From: Planctomycetota bacterium
Lineage (GTDB): Bacteria > Planctomycetota > B15-G4 > SIAN01
Direction: 5' to 3'
Assembly (NCBI GenBank): GCA_028289345.1
Contig: JANQQL010000031.1
Location: 372,001-436,000, forward strand
Length of the DNA: 64,000 bases
Positions 43,848 through 55,677 of the stretch are shown here, one piece after another. Positions within the stretch are counted from its first letter, which is position 1. Every line of letters starts with the position of its first letter. Under the pieces are notes generated by a model. That model was not told where the DNA came from. It searched no databases and saw nothing but the letters and a program-made list of their open reading frames with translations. Both the position numbers and the translations under genes were made by a program.

Positions 43848-44723
43848 TCAGCCGGTCTTCAGCTTCCTCACCATGGCGGAGCCGATCTGAGACGGGTTCG
43901 ACACGACGGTGACCCCAGCCTGCTCCAACGCCTTCACCTTCTCCGCCGCGGTTCCCTTGCCTCCGGCGATGATTGCCCCGGCATGCCCCATGCGTTTGCC
44001 TGGAGGCGCCGACTGGCCAGCGATGAAGGACACCACTGGCTTGGTCACCTGCTGGCGAATGAACTCCGCCGCCTCTTCCTCGGCGGACCCACCGATCTCG
44101 CCGATCATCACAATGGCCTCGGTTTCGGCGTCGTTCTGGAACAGCTCCAGGCAGTCGACGAAGTTGGTCCCCGGCAGAGGATCTCCCCCGATTCCGATGC
44201 AGGTGGATTGGCCGAGCTCCAAAGAAGTGAGCTGCCAGACCGCTTCATAGGTCAGTGTTCCACTTCGGGAGACCACGCCAATGGAACCGGGCCGGTGAAT
44301 GTAGCCGGGCATGATTCCGATCTTGCAAGCTCCCGGCGTGATGATGCCCGGACAGTTGGGACCAATGAGTCGGCTCGACGAACGCAACAGCGCCTGACGC
44401 ACCTTCATCATGTCGACCACCGGAATTCCCTCGGTGATACAAATGATCAGAGGGATCTCCGCGTCCAAGGCTTCCAGGATTGCGTCTCCGCAAAGCCCAG
44501 CCGGAACGTAGATCACGCTGGCATTGGCGCCAGTTTTCTCGACCGCTTCGGACACCGTGTTGAACACCGGGATTCCGTCGACGTCACTGCCGCCTTTTCC
44601 GGGGGTGACCCCGGCCACCACATTGGTCCCGTATTCCACCGCTTGCCCGGTGTGAAAGCGTCCCGCATCTCCGGTGATGCCCTGACACAAGACGCGAGTG
44701 TCTTTTCCAACCAGCACGCTCAT
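43848..44723 (-). CDS. sucD: succinyl-CoA synthetase alpha subunit
   Basis: A 291-aa alpha subunit of succinyl-CoA ligase, which makes a nucleoside triphosphate from succinyl-CoA in the TCA cycle. The CoA-binding start MSVLVGKDTRVLCQGITG is standard; the phosphorylated active-site His is in GHAGAIIAGGKG. The ATG overlaps the sucC stop by 4 nt (ATGA). It is the last gene of the mdh-sucC-sucD operon. Confidence 0.98.
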   Translation of the reverse strand: MSVLVGKDTRVLCQGITGDAGRFHTGQAVEYGTNVVAGVTPGKGGSDVDGIPVFNTVSEAVEKTGANASVIYVPAGLCGDAILEALDAEIPLIICITEGIPVVDMMKVRQALLRSSSRLIGPNCPGIITPGACKIGIMPGYIHRPGSIGVVSRSGTLTYEAVWQLTSLELGQSTCIGIGGDPLPGTNFVDCLELFQNDAETEAIVMIGEIGGSAEEEAAEFIRQQVTKPVVSFIAGQSAPPGKRMGHAGAIIAGGKGTAAEKVKALEQAGVTVVSNPSQIGSAMVRKLKTG

Positions 44724-45892
44724 CCCTGCTGACCTCCTGCAAGCTGGACCACCTTTTCCGCGGCCTCATCCATGATGGCTGCAGTGACGAGATTCAGATC
44801 ACTCTCGGCCAGCTTCTTTCGACCGAGTTCGACGTTGGTCCCTTCCAAGCGCACCACCAGAGGCACGTTGAGTTCCACTTCCCGGGCCGCCTGCAGGACC
44901 CCGTCGGCGATCACGTCGCACTTGGCGATGCCACCGAAAATGTTGACCAGAATGGCCTTCACGTTGGGGTCTTTCAGGATCAGCTTGAACGCCTCGCGGA
45001 CCTGGTCCACGGTCGCGCCCCCGCCCACATCCAGGAAGTTGGCCGGAGTGCCTCCATGGGACTGGATCGAGTCCATCGTTGCCATGGCCAAACCGGCACC
45101 GTTCACCATGCAGCCGATGTTTCCATCCAACGACACCCAAGAAAGCCCATGCTCGGTGGCCGCTGCTTCTCGGGGATCTTCTTCGTCACGATCGCGAAGC
45201 TCGCGGACATCCGGATGACGGAACAGGGCATTGCTGTCGAAATTGATCTTGGCGTCCAGAGCAATGACCTGGGAGTCTTTGGTCACGACCAGCGGATTGA
45301 TCTCGGCGATCGAGCAATCCTTGGCCAAGAACGCCTGGCACAGGTTCTGAAAGAGAGGGACCGCGGCTTTGAGTGCAGCCTTGTCGAATCCCAACGCGAA
45401 ACCCAGCCGCCGAGCCTGAAACCCGGACAACCCACGCAGCGGATCGAACGCTTCCTTGAGAATCTTTTCCGGGCTGCGCGCCGCGACCTCTTCGATCTCG
45501 ACGCCCCCTTCCGCAGAGGCCATCAAGACCGGCAAACCAATGGCTCGGTCCAGCACCACCGCGGCATACAGCTCGCGATCGATGTCGGTCCCTTCTTCCA
45601 CCAAGAGCTTGCGCACTGGCTGGCCTTCGGGACCAGTCTGATGAGTGACCAGCGGCTTGGACATGATGGCAGTGGCGGCTTCCTTCGCCTCCTCCGCCGA
45701 ACGCACCAACTTGACGCCCCCGCCCTTGCCGCGGCCGCCGGCATGGATCTGCGCCTTCACCACCGCCAGGGACGACCCCAACTCGGTGTAGGCCTTGGCG
45801 GCCTCGTCCGCATTGGCGGCGAGAACAGAACGCGGCACCGGGATGCCAAAGTCGGCCAGGACTTTCTTGGCCTGATACTCGTGGATCTTCAC
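44720..45892 (-). CDS. sucC: succinyl-CoA synthetase beta subunit
   Basis: A 390-aa ADP-forming type beta subunit with an N-terminal ATP-grasp domain (MKIHEYQAKKVLADFGIPVP start, KAQIHAGGRGKGGGVK) and a C-terminal GGIAKCDVIADGV segment. It pairs with the downstream alpha subunit. The start is GTG at 45892, overlapping the mdh stop (GTGA). Confidence 0.98.
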   Translation of the reverse strand: MKIHEYQAKKVLADFGIPVPRSVLAANADEAAKAYTELGSSLAVVKAQIHAGGRGKGGGVKLVRSAEEAKEAATAIMSKPLVTHQTGPEGQPVRKLLVEEGTDIDRELYAAVVLDRAIGLPVLMASAEGGVEIEEVAARSPEKILKEAFDPLRGLSGFQARRLGFALGFDKAALKAAVPLFQNLCQAFLAKDCSIAEINPLVVTKDSQVIALDAKINFDSNALFRHPDVRELRDRDEEDPREAAATEHGLSWVSLDGNIGCMVNGAGLAMATMDSIQSHGGTPANFLDVGGGATVDQVREAFKLILKDPNVKAILVNIFGGIAKCDVIADGVLQAAREVELNVPLVVRLEGTNVELGRKKLAESDLNLVTAAIMDEAAEKVVQLAGGQQG

Positions 45893-46827
45893 TTCAACAG
45901 GCCTTTCTCTCGCAGCGTGCCGAGGTCACCTCGAATCGCGTCTGCTGAGGCGTGGAGTTGCTTGCTTTCGTCTTCGCTCAGGTCCAGCTGGACAACCTTT
46001 TCGACACCACCGGATCCGAGGATGCACGGCACCCCCATGAAGATGTCGTCGAGCCCGTACTGACCAGTGAGGTAGGCCGCGCAAGGAAGCAGCCGGCGCT
46101 GGTCTCGCAAGATCGAGTGAGCCATCTCCACCACGGAAGCGGAGGGAGCGTAGTAGGCGGACCCGGTCTTCAAGAAATTGACAATCTCCGCTCCACCGTG
46201 GCGGGTGCGATCGACCAACTTGTCGATTTGCTCCTGACTCATGAGCTGATCGATCGAAACTCCCGAAACCGTGCAGTAGCGGGGCAGAGGAACCATCGAA
46301 TCGCCATGACCACCCAGCACCATGGCGTCCACGCAGTCCAGCGACACGTCGACCTCCATCGCGATGAACGCGCGGAACCGGGCCGCGTCCAAAACTCCGG
46401 CCATGCCAATCACTCGGGAGTCCGGAAACCCCGTTCCCGCGCGCATCAGGTAAGTCATGGTGTCGAGAGGGTTCGTCACCACGACGACCACCGCGTTGGG
46501 AGAACCCTCCCGCACATAGTCAGCGACGGTGTTGATGATCTTGCCGTTCACGTCCAAGAGGTCCGAGCGATCCATGCCGGGCTTGCGCGGCATGCCGGCG
46601 GTCATGATCACCAGATCGGAGCCGTAGGTGTCCTTCGGGTCGTTGGTCCCGACAATGCGACTGGAGTAGCCGCGAACCGGCCCGGACTGCATGAGGTCCA
46701 GGGCCAACCCCTGGGGCTTGCCTTCCACGATGTCGATCAGGCAAACGTCGGCGAGGTCGTCTTCGACGATTCGTTGCGCTGTGGTGGACCCGACGAATCC
46801 GGAGCCTACCACCGTCACCTTGGCCAT
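45889..46827 (-). CDS. mdh: malate dehydrogenase
   Basis: A 312-aa NAD-dependent malate dehydrogenase of the LDH-like bacterial type. The NAD loop is GSGFVGSTTAQRI, the substrate Arg lies in MPRKPGMDRSDLL, VTNPLD is conserved, and the catalytic His is in GGHGDSMVP. Two consecutive ATGs exist; I use the second (46827), which has GGAGG seven bases upstream. First gene of the TCA operon mdh-sucC-sucD, all with overlapping stop/start codons. A 15-bp palindrome lies 133 nt upstream. Confidence 0.97.
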   Translation of the reverse strand: MAKVTVVGSGFVGSTTAQRIVEDDLADVCLIDIVEGKPQGLALDLMQSGPVRGYSSRIVGTNDPKDTYGSDLVIMTAGMPRKPGMDRSDLLDVNGKIINTVADYVREGSPNAVVVVVTNPLDTMTYLMRAGTGFPDSRVIGMAGVLDAARFRAFIAMEVDVSLDCVDAMVLGGHGDSMVPLPRYCTVSGVSIDQLMSQEQIDKLVDRTRHGGAEIVNFLKTGSAYYAPSASVVEMAHSILRDQRRLLPCAAYLTGQYGLDDIFMGVPCILGSGGVEKVVQLDLSEDESKQLHASADAIRGDLGTLREKGLLK

Positions 46828-47186
46828 CATTCTTCCTCCATCGATTGTGGACACCGGATCCCGGCACCGAGACGCGAGCGACCTCGCAAGCCCGTGAAAA
46901 ACGTTCTTCGGCGCCCGACCGAGTCCTTGCGCCCCAGTCTTCGTCGTCGAACTCCTCGACGAATCACTGATTCGCCGGTGGTTCGACTCCTTGGCTGGGA
47001 CGAACATCCCTCGATCGTCCATCCGAGGCTTTTTTCAACGGCCTGCTAGAACAGGTCGCGACAGCTTGGATCCCGGATTCCGGTCGAAGGTCGAATCTCG
47101 AGCGGCCGGGCGAAGGGCGGAATTGTACCGACCGACGGCCCTGGGCGAAGACATCGCAGGCTCGAGAACGGAAACGGAACCGAGAT
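46828..47186. other. 359-nt intergenic region upstream of mdh
   Basis: No gene is supported. It should carry the promoter of the mdh-sucC-sucD operon. It contains the perfect palindrome at 46960-46974. I found no convincing -35/-10 pair. Confidence 0.5.
46960..46974. promoter_or_regulatory. 15-bp palindrome upstream of the mdh operon, candidate operator
   Basis: CGAATCA-C-TGATTCG is a perfect palindrome with a single central base. On the minus strand its extended form CCGGCGAATCAGTGA recurs before pckA. A regulator of central carbon genes is possible but not identified. Confidence 0.4.
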
Positions 47187-47876
47187 TCAGTCCACCAGCA
47201 GCTTGGCGAGTTCCTCGTCGGGGGAGTCGGGACCGACCGGAATGGCTTCCAGTCCGAGGTCCTCCAGCTCCGGGAAATCCTTGAGGTCGCGCTTGGACAC
47301 CCGGCCGTCGGCGTAGACCAGATTGGTGAGGTGGGAATGGTTGGGGACGATTTCGTTGTCGTCCGCAGCAATCACCATCTGGTCCAGCTTGTCCTTGCGG
47401 ATGGGAAAGTTCTCCATATCGCGTCCAGCATAGGAGATGCATCCGGTCGCGATGTCGTCCCAGTCTTCGAAGCCGGCACCCCATTCCCCTTCGCGTCCCG
47501 GGGGCCAGGTTTCGTCATTGGTGCCCGGGCAGACGAAGGTCTTCAGCGACTCGCCCTCGATCTCGCCGTGCTGGTGAAGAAGGAGCAACAGTCGCACGCC
47601 CCGGTCTTTGGGCCACTTGCCATCGCGGCGCGTGTCCACATACGTCCCCAGGGTCAATGCGATGTTGCGAAGGTTGCTCTGGCAGGCGGTGACGTCGCCC
47701 GCGGCCCGAGCGCGGGTGACGATAGGCATCGCCAACGAGAACAACAGTGCGAGGATGGCAATCACCGCCAGGATTTCGACGAGCGTAAAGCCTGCACGAC
47801 TCCGTTGGTCGCCACCGGCAACCTGGGGGATCCGACGGGATTTGGATGCAACGAACTTCACTGGGTACCTCGTCAT
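47187..47876 (-). CDS. type II/IV pseudopilin-like protein
   Basis: A 229-aa prepilin-type protein. The N-methylation signature is SRAG^FTLVEILAVIAILALL with cleavage predicted after Gly29 and the conserved Glu at +5. A globular C-terminal domain follows with a CPGT segment and a VYADGRVSKRDL motif near the end. The leader of about 29 residues is long; a GTG a few codons in is an alternative start. No pilus or secretion genes are adjacent. The ATG at 47876 is used. Confidence 0.85.
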   Translation of the reverse strand: MTRYPVKFVASKSRRIPQVAGGDQRSRAGFTLVEILAVIAILALLFSLAMPIVTRARAAGDVTACQSNLRNIALTLGTYVDTRRDGKWPKDRGVRLLLLLHQHGEIEGESLKTFVCPGTNDETWPPGREGEWGAGFEDWDDIATGCISYAGRDMENFPIRKDKLDQMVIAADDNEIVPNHSHLTNLVYADGRVSKRDLKDFPELEDLGLEAIPVGPDSPDEELAKLLVD

Positions 47877-48002
47877 CCGGGTTCCGCGCCTTCCTGGTTC
47901 TCGCCCGTCCCTCTCGGATTTCCTTTGGTACCTATTGTATGCCGGAGGCGGGGCAGCAACACTTTCCAGGCCGTGTCGCCGCCCACACTCCCCGACAACC
48001 GC

Positions 48003-49184
48003 TCACTGGCGGCTGGCAGCGGCCTTCGCCCCCACCTCGTCCCGCAGGGCCGCGGCCTTGTCGGTGTTCTCCCACGAGAACCCTTTGCGACCGAAGTGGC
48101 CGTGGCGCGCGGTCTCGAAGTAGATCGGGCGCAGCAGATCCAGCTCGTTGATGATCGCCGCCGGACGCAAGTCGAAGTGCCGGTGCACGGCTTTTTCGAT
48201 CCGCGCCTCGTCAACGGTCGCGGTGCCGAACGTATCCACCGTGATGGACACCGGACGGGCCACGCCAATCGCATAGGCAACCTGAACCTCGCAGCGATCC
48301 GCCAGTCCCGCCGCGACCACGTTCTTCGCCACCCAACGCGCTGCATAGGCCGCGGATCGGTCCACCTTCGAGGGGTCCTTGCCGGAAAACGCTCCCCCTC
48401 CGTGCCGGCCCATCCCGCCGTAGGTGTCGACGATGATCTTGCGTCCGGTCAAACCGGTGTCGGCGTGTGGGCCTCCGAGAACGAAACGCCCGGTCGGGTT
48501 GACGTGGATCTTGGTCTTCGCATCCAGGTACTTCTTGGGGATGACCTTGGTGATCAGTTTGTCCGTGATGTCCTTCTTGATGGTGGACTGTTTGGCCGAA
48601 GGATCATGCTGAGTGGAAAGCACGACCGCCTGCACTCGCACGGGACGGTCGCCGTCGTACTCCACCGTCACCTGGCTCTTGGCGTCGGGTCGGAGATAGG
48701 GGATCTTCTTCTGCTGCCGCAACTTGGCGTGCTGCATGATCAAACGGTGGGCAAGCATGATCGGAAGTGGCATGAGCTCGGGAGTTTCCCGACAAGCGAA
48801 GCCGAACATCAGACCTTGGTCCCCGGCTCCCTGAGTCATCTTCACGGTGCGATCGCTGGTCACCCCTCGAGCGATGTCTCCGGATTGCTCGTGCACTGCC
48901 ACCAAGACTCCACAACCGTCTCCGGAAATCCCGTAGTCTTCGCTGACGTAACCGATGCGATTGATGGTGTCGCGAGCAATGTTTGCATAGTCAATGGTCG
49001 CGTTGGTCGTGATCTCCCCCGAGATCACACACTGCCCCGTCGTGACGAGCGTTTCACATGCCACACGGGAATGAGGATCCTGTTCCAGGCAAGCGTCCAA
49101 GATCGCATCCGAGATTTGGTCCGAAAGCTTGTCGGGATGGCCCATGGAGACCGACTCGGACGTGAAAAGGGTTGTCTTGGCCAT
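48003..49184 (-). CDS. metK: S-adenosylmethionine synthetase
   Basis: A 393-aa MetK making S-adenosylmethionine from Met and ATP. Signatures are FTSESVSMGHPDKLSDQISD at the start, GAGDQGLMFGFA and GGGAFSGKDPSKVDRSAAY. Length and order are standard. The ATG at 49184 follows waaA by 48 nt, with GGAGGAG 13 nt before it. I see no SAM-riboswitch-like leader in the short gap. Confidence 0.98.
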   Translation of the reverse strand: MAKTTLFTSESVSMGHPDKLSDQISDAILDACLEQDPHSRVACETLVTTGQCVISGEITTNATIDYANIARDTINRIGYVSEDYGISGDGCGVLVAVHEQSGDIARGVTSDRTVKMTQGAGDQGLMFGFACRETPELMPLPIMLAHRLIMQHAKLRQQKKIPYLRPDAKSQVTVEYDGDRPVRVQAVVLSTQHDPSAKQSTIKKDITDKLITKVIPKKYLDAKTKIHVNPTGRFVLGGPHADTGLTGRKIIVDTYGGMGRHGGGAFSGKDPSKVDRSAAYAARWVAKNVVAAGLADRCEVQVAYAIGVARPVSITVDTFGTATVDEARIEKAVHRHFDLRPAAIINELDLLRPIYFETARHGHFGRKGFSWENTDKAAALRDEVGAKAAASRQ

Positions 49185-49232
49185 TGGGTTTTCGTTCTCC
49201 TCCCCCGCCCCGTAGGGTCGAGTGTGTTTGAG

Positions 49233-50567
49233 TCAATCGCCTTCGCTTTGGCGATCAGGATCCAGCCGCGCAAAGATGAGGTCGAGAGTTTTCCGTGTCG
49301 TCCCGCGAACGCTCGCGACGGCCCGCCGAGCGCGATGTCCCAAGGACGCCGCCGCCTCGGAATCGATCAGGAGCCGGCGGATCTCCTGTTCGAGCTGGGA
49401 CGCGTCTTCCACGACTCGTGCCGCATCTTGGCCGCGGAGCAGCCGAACTTCTTCCAGGAAATTGTCCATGTGAGGCCCGAACAAGACGGGTTTCCCCAGT
49501 CCCGCGGGTTCCAGGATGTTGTGACCTCCGCGGGGCACCATGCTACCGCCTACGAAGGCCAGCGTCCCCATCCCGTAGAAGAGTTCCAGCTCCCCGATGG
49601 TGTCGACGACCAGAATCGAGCCCGCCTCGGGAACCCGCCGCCGGCGACGCACGTCAGTCAGGGTCGCCACCGGACGCCCGGTGCGAGCGAGAAGTTTCGC
49701 CACCTCCGGCGCCCGGTCCACGTGGCGCGGAGCAACCACCAACCCGAGGCGTGGGAAATCTCGGGACAACCGGTGATAGACGGCACCGAGAATTTCCTCC
49801 TCGCCGGGGTGAGTGCTGCCAGCCACCAGCCTCAGGTCCTCGGCGGGCCAGCCCAGCTCACTCTGCTGCCGCCGCACCTCCTCGGGATCGACTTCCAAAT
49901 GGAGGTTGTCGTACTTCAGGTTTCCCATGACGCGCACTTGCTCGGCCGGAACCCCCAGACCTCGCAGGCGTTTGGCGTACTCTTCGCTCTGCACGGCAAA
50001 CATGCGGATCCAGCGAAACTTCGGCAACAATCGAGAAAAGCGCTGGTAACCACGGAACGAACGCTCCGTGATGCGGCCGTTGACCACCACCACGGGGATT
50101 CCCTGGGTTGCCGTCTGGAGCAGTAGGTTGGGCCAGATCTCGAGCTCCATGAGCACCAGCAGGTCCGGCCGGATTCTGCGGAGGACCCGGCGCATGATCC
50201 ACGACAGGTCCAGCGGAAACTGAAAGACCAGCGCATCGGGATACAAGCGACGCGCCACCTCCATCCCGGCAGGGGTGGTCGAACTGACCGCCACATCGAT
50301 GTCCGGATCGCGTTCGCGAAGTCCCTTGACGACGGACGCCGCCGTCTTGATTTCCCCCACCGAAACGCCATGCACCCACACACAGCGTCGCGTTCCAACG
50401 CGCGACGGTCCCCTCCCAAATCGTCCCGGAATCGAGTCCCGGAGCGCCGGGTCGCGCCAGCTTCGCAACACGAAGTAAGGAGCCGACAACAGCACGAACA
50501 GGACTACGAGGATGTCGTAGAACCAGTGCAGGAGGCGGGTGGTCCAGCGCGGCTTCAACGGCGGCAA
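49233..50567 (-). CDS. waaA: 3-deoxy-D-manno-octulosonic acid (Kdo) transferase
   Basis: A 444-aa Kdo transferase that attaches Kdo to lipid A precursor at the inner membrane. An N-terminal membrane anchor (LLHWFYDILVVLFVLLSAPY) precedes a two-domain GT-B glycosyltransferase. Landmarks include WVHGVSVGE, LMELEIWPNLL, AGSTHPGEEE and GGHNILEPAGLGKPVLFGP. The start is TTG at 50567 with no clear ribosome site, 4 nt after secA, so it is the least certain part. This gene is evidence for a Gram-negative envelope with Kdo-type LPS. Confidence 0.95.
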   Translation of the reverse strand: MPPLKPRWTTRLLHWFYDILVVLFVLLSAPYFVLRSWRDPALRDSIPGRFGRGPSRVGTRRCVWVHGVSVGEIKTAASVVKGLRERDPDIDVAVSSTTPAGMEVARRLYPDALVFQFPLDLSWIMRRVLRRIRPDLLVLMELEIWPNLLLQTATQGIPVVVVNGRITERSFRGYQRFSRLLPKFRWIRMFAVQSEEYAKRLRGLGVPAEQVRVMGNLKYDNLHLEVDPEEVRRQQSELGWPAEDLRLVAGSTHPGEEEILGAVYHRLSRDFPRLGLVVAPRHVDRAPEVAKLLARTGRPVATLTDVRRRRRVPEAGSILVVDTIGELELFYGMGTLAFVGGSMVPRGGHNILEPAGLGKPVLFGPHMDNFLEEVRLLRGQDAARVVEDASQLEQEIRRLLIDSEAAASLGHRARRAVASVRGTTRKTLDLIFARLDPDRQSEGD

Positions 50568-50571
50568 ACAG

Positions 50572-53655
<3,084 letters not shown>

Positions 53656-53771
53656 GAGACTTCCTCGGGACTAGACGGATTGGCAGGGACCGGCGGGCCG
53701 GAGAATGGCCAGCAAAGGAGAGGCCGATCTTCACATCAAGGTTTGTACCCCTGGCGCGCAGGGGCGTCAAC

Positions 53772-54623
53772 TCAGGTCGAAGACGTCCCGGCGCCACCCT
53801 GGTCACGGTCCGGAGGGCTGAGCAGGTGATCGATGAATGAGAACAGGATCTCCGCCTGAAACGGCTTTACCAGGAATGCGTCGGCGCTGTGCGTCTGCCC
53901 CAAATCGATCAACCCCGCCGTGGCCAAGAGCACCGGCAGTCCCTTGGTCTCCGGGGTCTCCTTGAGCAACCGGCAAGATTCCAAACCGTCCATCACGGGC
54001 ATTTCCACGTCCATGATCACCAGGTCAATCCGGCCGGGATCCGCACGTTCCAACGCCTCGGCTCCGTTGGCGGCGAGTTCGATGTCGAAGCCACGGGCAT
54101 CCAACAACATGGAAAGGGTCTCGGCGGCGTTCGCGTCATCGTCGACCAGGAGAATTCGCTGCTGACGTCGCTCCTCCCGCGGAAGCGGACGAGTTTCCAG
54201 AAGCCCTTTCAGGTGGGACACCGTCGGCATTCCCTCGGTCGCCCAGCGCTCCTCGATGGCCCGCTTGATCTCGGCATTGTGACGCCGGACCTGCTCAACC
54301 TCCTCCCGCTCCGCCGAGGAGACTTTGAACATCTGGTCGTGAGTGTCGACCTGGAGGAAGAACTCCCCTCGGATCAGATGCTCTTCCAAGACCAGCTTCA
54401 TGAACGGGTATTCGAGATTCCCCAAGCGCAACACATAGCGGTGGGAGGAGTTCTCTTGCCGAGGAGTCTCGTCCTCGAATGCCCCGAGGAACTGCTGCAA
54501 GCGGTCGCTGTCGTCTCCCTGCAACTGTGGTCGCTGCGGACAAGGCTGACCTTGGAACGCGACCTCTTCGTAGATGGCGAGGGCGCGCCGCAACAATCCG
54601 AGAGAGAACTCCGTCAGTCGCAA
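53772..54623 (-). CDS. response-regulator protein with a unique N-terminal domain
   Basis: A 283-aa protein. Residues 1-150 are of unknown fold, with a helical coiled stretch (EREEVEQVRRHNAEIKRAIE). Residues 155-270 form a receiver domain: acidic triad at 161-163 (LLVDDD), phospho-acceptor Asp205 in VIMDVEMPVMDG, Thr235 and Lys253 (FLVKPF). There is no DNA-binding output domain after it. The start is TTG at 54623, chosen because AAGGAG lies 8 nt upstream; it overlaps the pyrD stop by 10 nt. The frame runs open upstream within pyrD but that part is not coding. The partner kinase is unknown. Confidence 0.75.
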   Translation of the reverse strand: MRLTEFSLGLLRRALAIYEEVAFQGQPCPQRPQLQGDDSDRLQQFLGAFEDETPRQENSSHRYVLRLGNLEYPFMKLVLEEHLIRGEFFLQVDTHDQMFKVSSAEREEVEQVRRHNAEIKRAIEERWATEGMPTVSHLKGLLETRPLPREERRQQRILLVDDDANAAETLSMLLDARGFDIELAANGAEALERADPGRIDLVIMDVEMPVMDGLESCRLLKETPETKGLPVLLATAGLIDLGQTHSADAFLVKPFQAEILFSFIDHLLSPPDRDQGGAGTSST

Positions 54624-55558
54624 GCCGCAGACTCCTTCGGCTGGTGCATCCGACCGATGAATTGCGAAACCGTGTCGACACCGGCTTCCTTCAACAACAT
54701 CGGAAGTTCGTCGAGGATTTCTTGGATGGCGTGGGGACGGCGAAAGGTGGCAGTGCCGACCTGCACGGCTGCGGCCCCCGCGGCAAGAAAGTCCATCACG
54801 TCTTCCGCCGTTTCGATCCCCCCGACGCCAACGATCGGCATGCGGGTCGCCGCGTACACTGTGTGCACGTGGTAAAGGGCCAGGGGCTTCAAGGCGGGTC
54901 CGGAAAGCCCTCCGTGGACCCCTCCCAGATGGGAGCGACCACTTCGCCAATCCAGCGCCAATCCCAACGGCGTGTTGATCACCGTCAGACCGTCCGCCCC
55001 GCCCTCTCGGCAGGCCTCCGCAATCTCGATGTTGTCGGACACGTTTGGCGAAAGCTTGGCCAGGACCGGAAGGGACAGCCGTTCCTTCACCAACCGCACC
55101 GCCTTCTCCGCCAACTCCGGCTTCTTCGCGTAGGGGAAGCCTCCCTCTTCGAGATTGGGGCAGCTCAGGTTTAGCTCGACCGCCTGGAATCCCCCCGGAT
55201 CGCGATCCTCGGCCTGCTGCAGTTTCTCGGCGATGATCGAGAATTCGTCGATCTTCTCTCCCGCGAGATTTGCGATCAGCGCCGAACACCGGCCTTTCAT
55301 CCGCTCCCGGGTCACGGCTAACAAGTGATCGACCCCTTCGTTGGGCAGTCCGATGGAATTCAGGATCCCTCCGGTCACCTCCACCACTCGGGGCGGCGGG
55401 TTGCCCACCCGGGGATTCAACGTCACCGTCTTGAGCACGACGGCGCCTGGTGTCCGCAAGTCGGTCCAGTCCGCCATCTCGTCTTCGTGACCAAACGTCC
55501 CGGATGCCGTGAGAACCGGGTTCGACAATGCAAGGGGACCGACCTGGGTGTCCAGCAT
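54614..55558 (-). CDS. pyrD: dihydroorotate dehydrogenase, class 1B
   Basis: A 314-aa DHODH catalytic subunit for the fourth step of pyrimidine synthesis. Class 1 landmarks include NPVLTASGTFGHEDE, VELNLSCPNLEEGG, LAKLSPNVSDN, GLTVINTP and VGVGGIETAEDVMDF. The size and NAD-type features suit class 1B, which needs a PyrK electron-transfer subunit; none is in the window. The ATG at 55558 has GGGAGTAGGA upstream. Confidence 0.95.
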   Translation of the reverse strand: MLDTQVGPLALSNPVLTASGTFGHEDEMADWTDLRTPGAVVLKTVTLNPRVGNPPPRVVEVTGGILNSIGLPNEGVDHLLAVTRERMKGRCSALIANLAGEKIDEFSIIAEKLQQAEDRDPGGFQAVELNLSCPNLEEGGFPYAKKPELAEKAVRLVKERLSLPVLAKLSPNVSDNIEIAEACREGGADGLTVINTPLGLALDWRSGRSHLGGVHGGLSGPALKPLALYHVHTVYAATRMPIVGVGGIETAEDVMDFLAAGAAAVQVGTATFRRPHAIQEILDELPMLLKEAGVDTVSQFIGRMHQPKESAACD

Positions 55559-55677
55559 TCCTACTCCCGAGCAGCACGGGATTTGGGGGAAGGGCTGCGA
55601 CGCAACAACCCTGCGGATCCGCTCAGGAGTCCCGGGTCCTGACCCGGGCAGGCTTCCAAGCGTGGCGGGGAACCGGC

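Noticed and set aside
49185..49232. Possible SAM riboswitch before metK
   Set aside because: Only 48 nt separate metK from waaA and no riboswitch-like helices are visible.
47331..50126. Very long open frame on the plus strand, opposite metK, waaA and the pseudopilin gene
   Set aside because: It lies antisense to three well-supported genes. Its translation is rich in His/Arg/Gln with no family similarity, as expected for a shadow of GC-rich codons.
53772..55577. Reading the response-regulator frame as a 601-aa protein
   Set aside because: The upper part overlaps pyrD in another frame and is low-complexity Arg/Gly-rich; a TTG with a strong ribosome site at 54623 explains the real gene.
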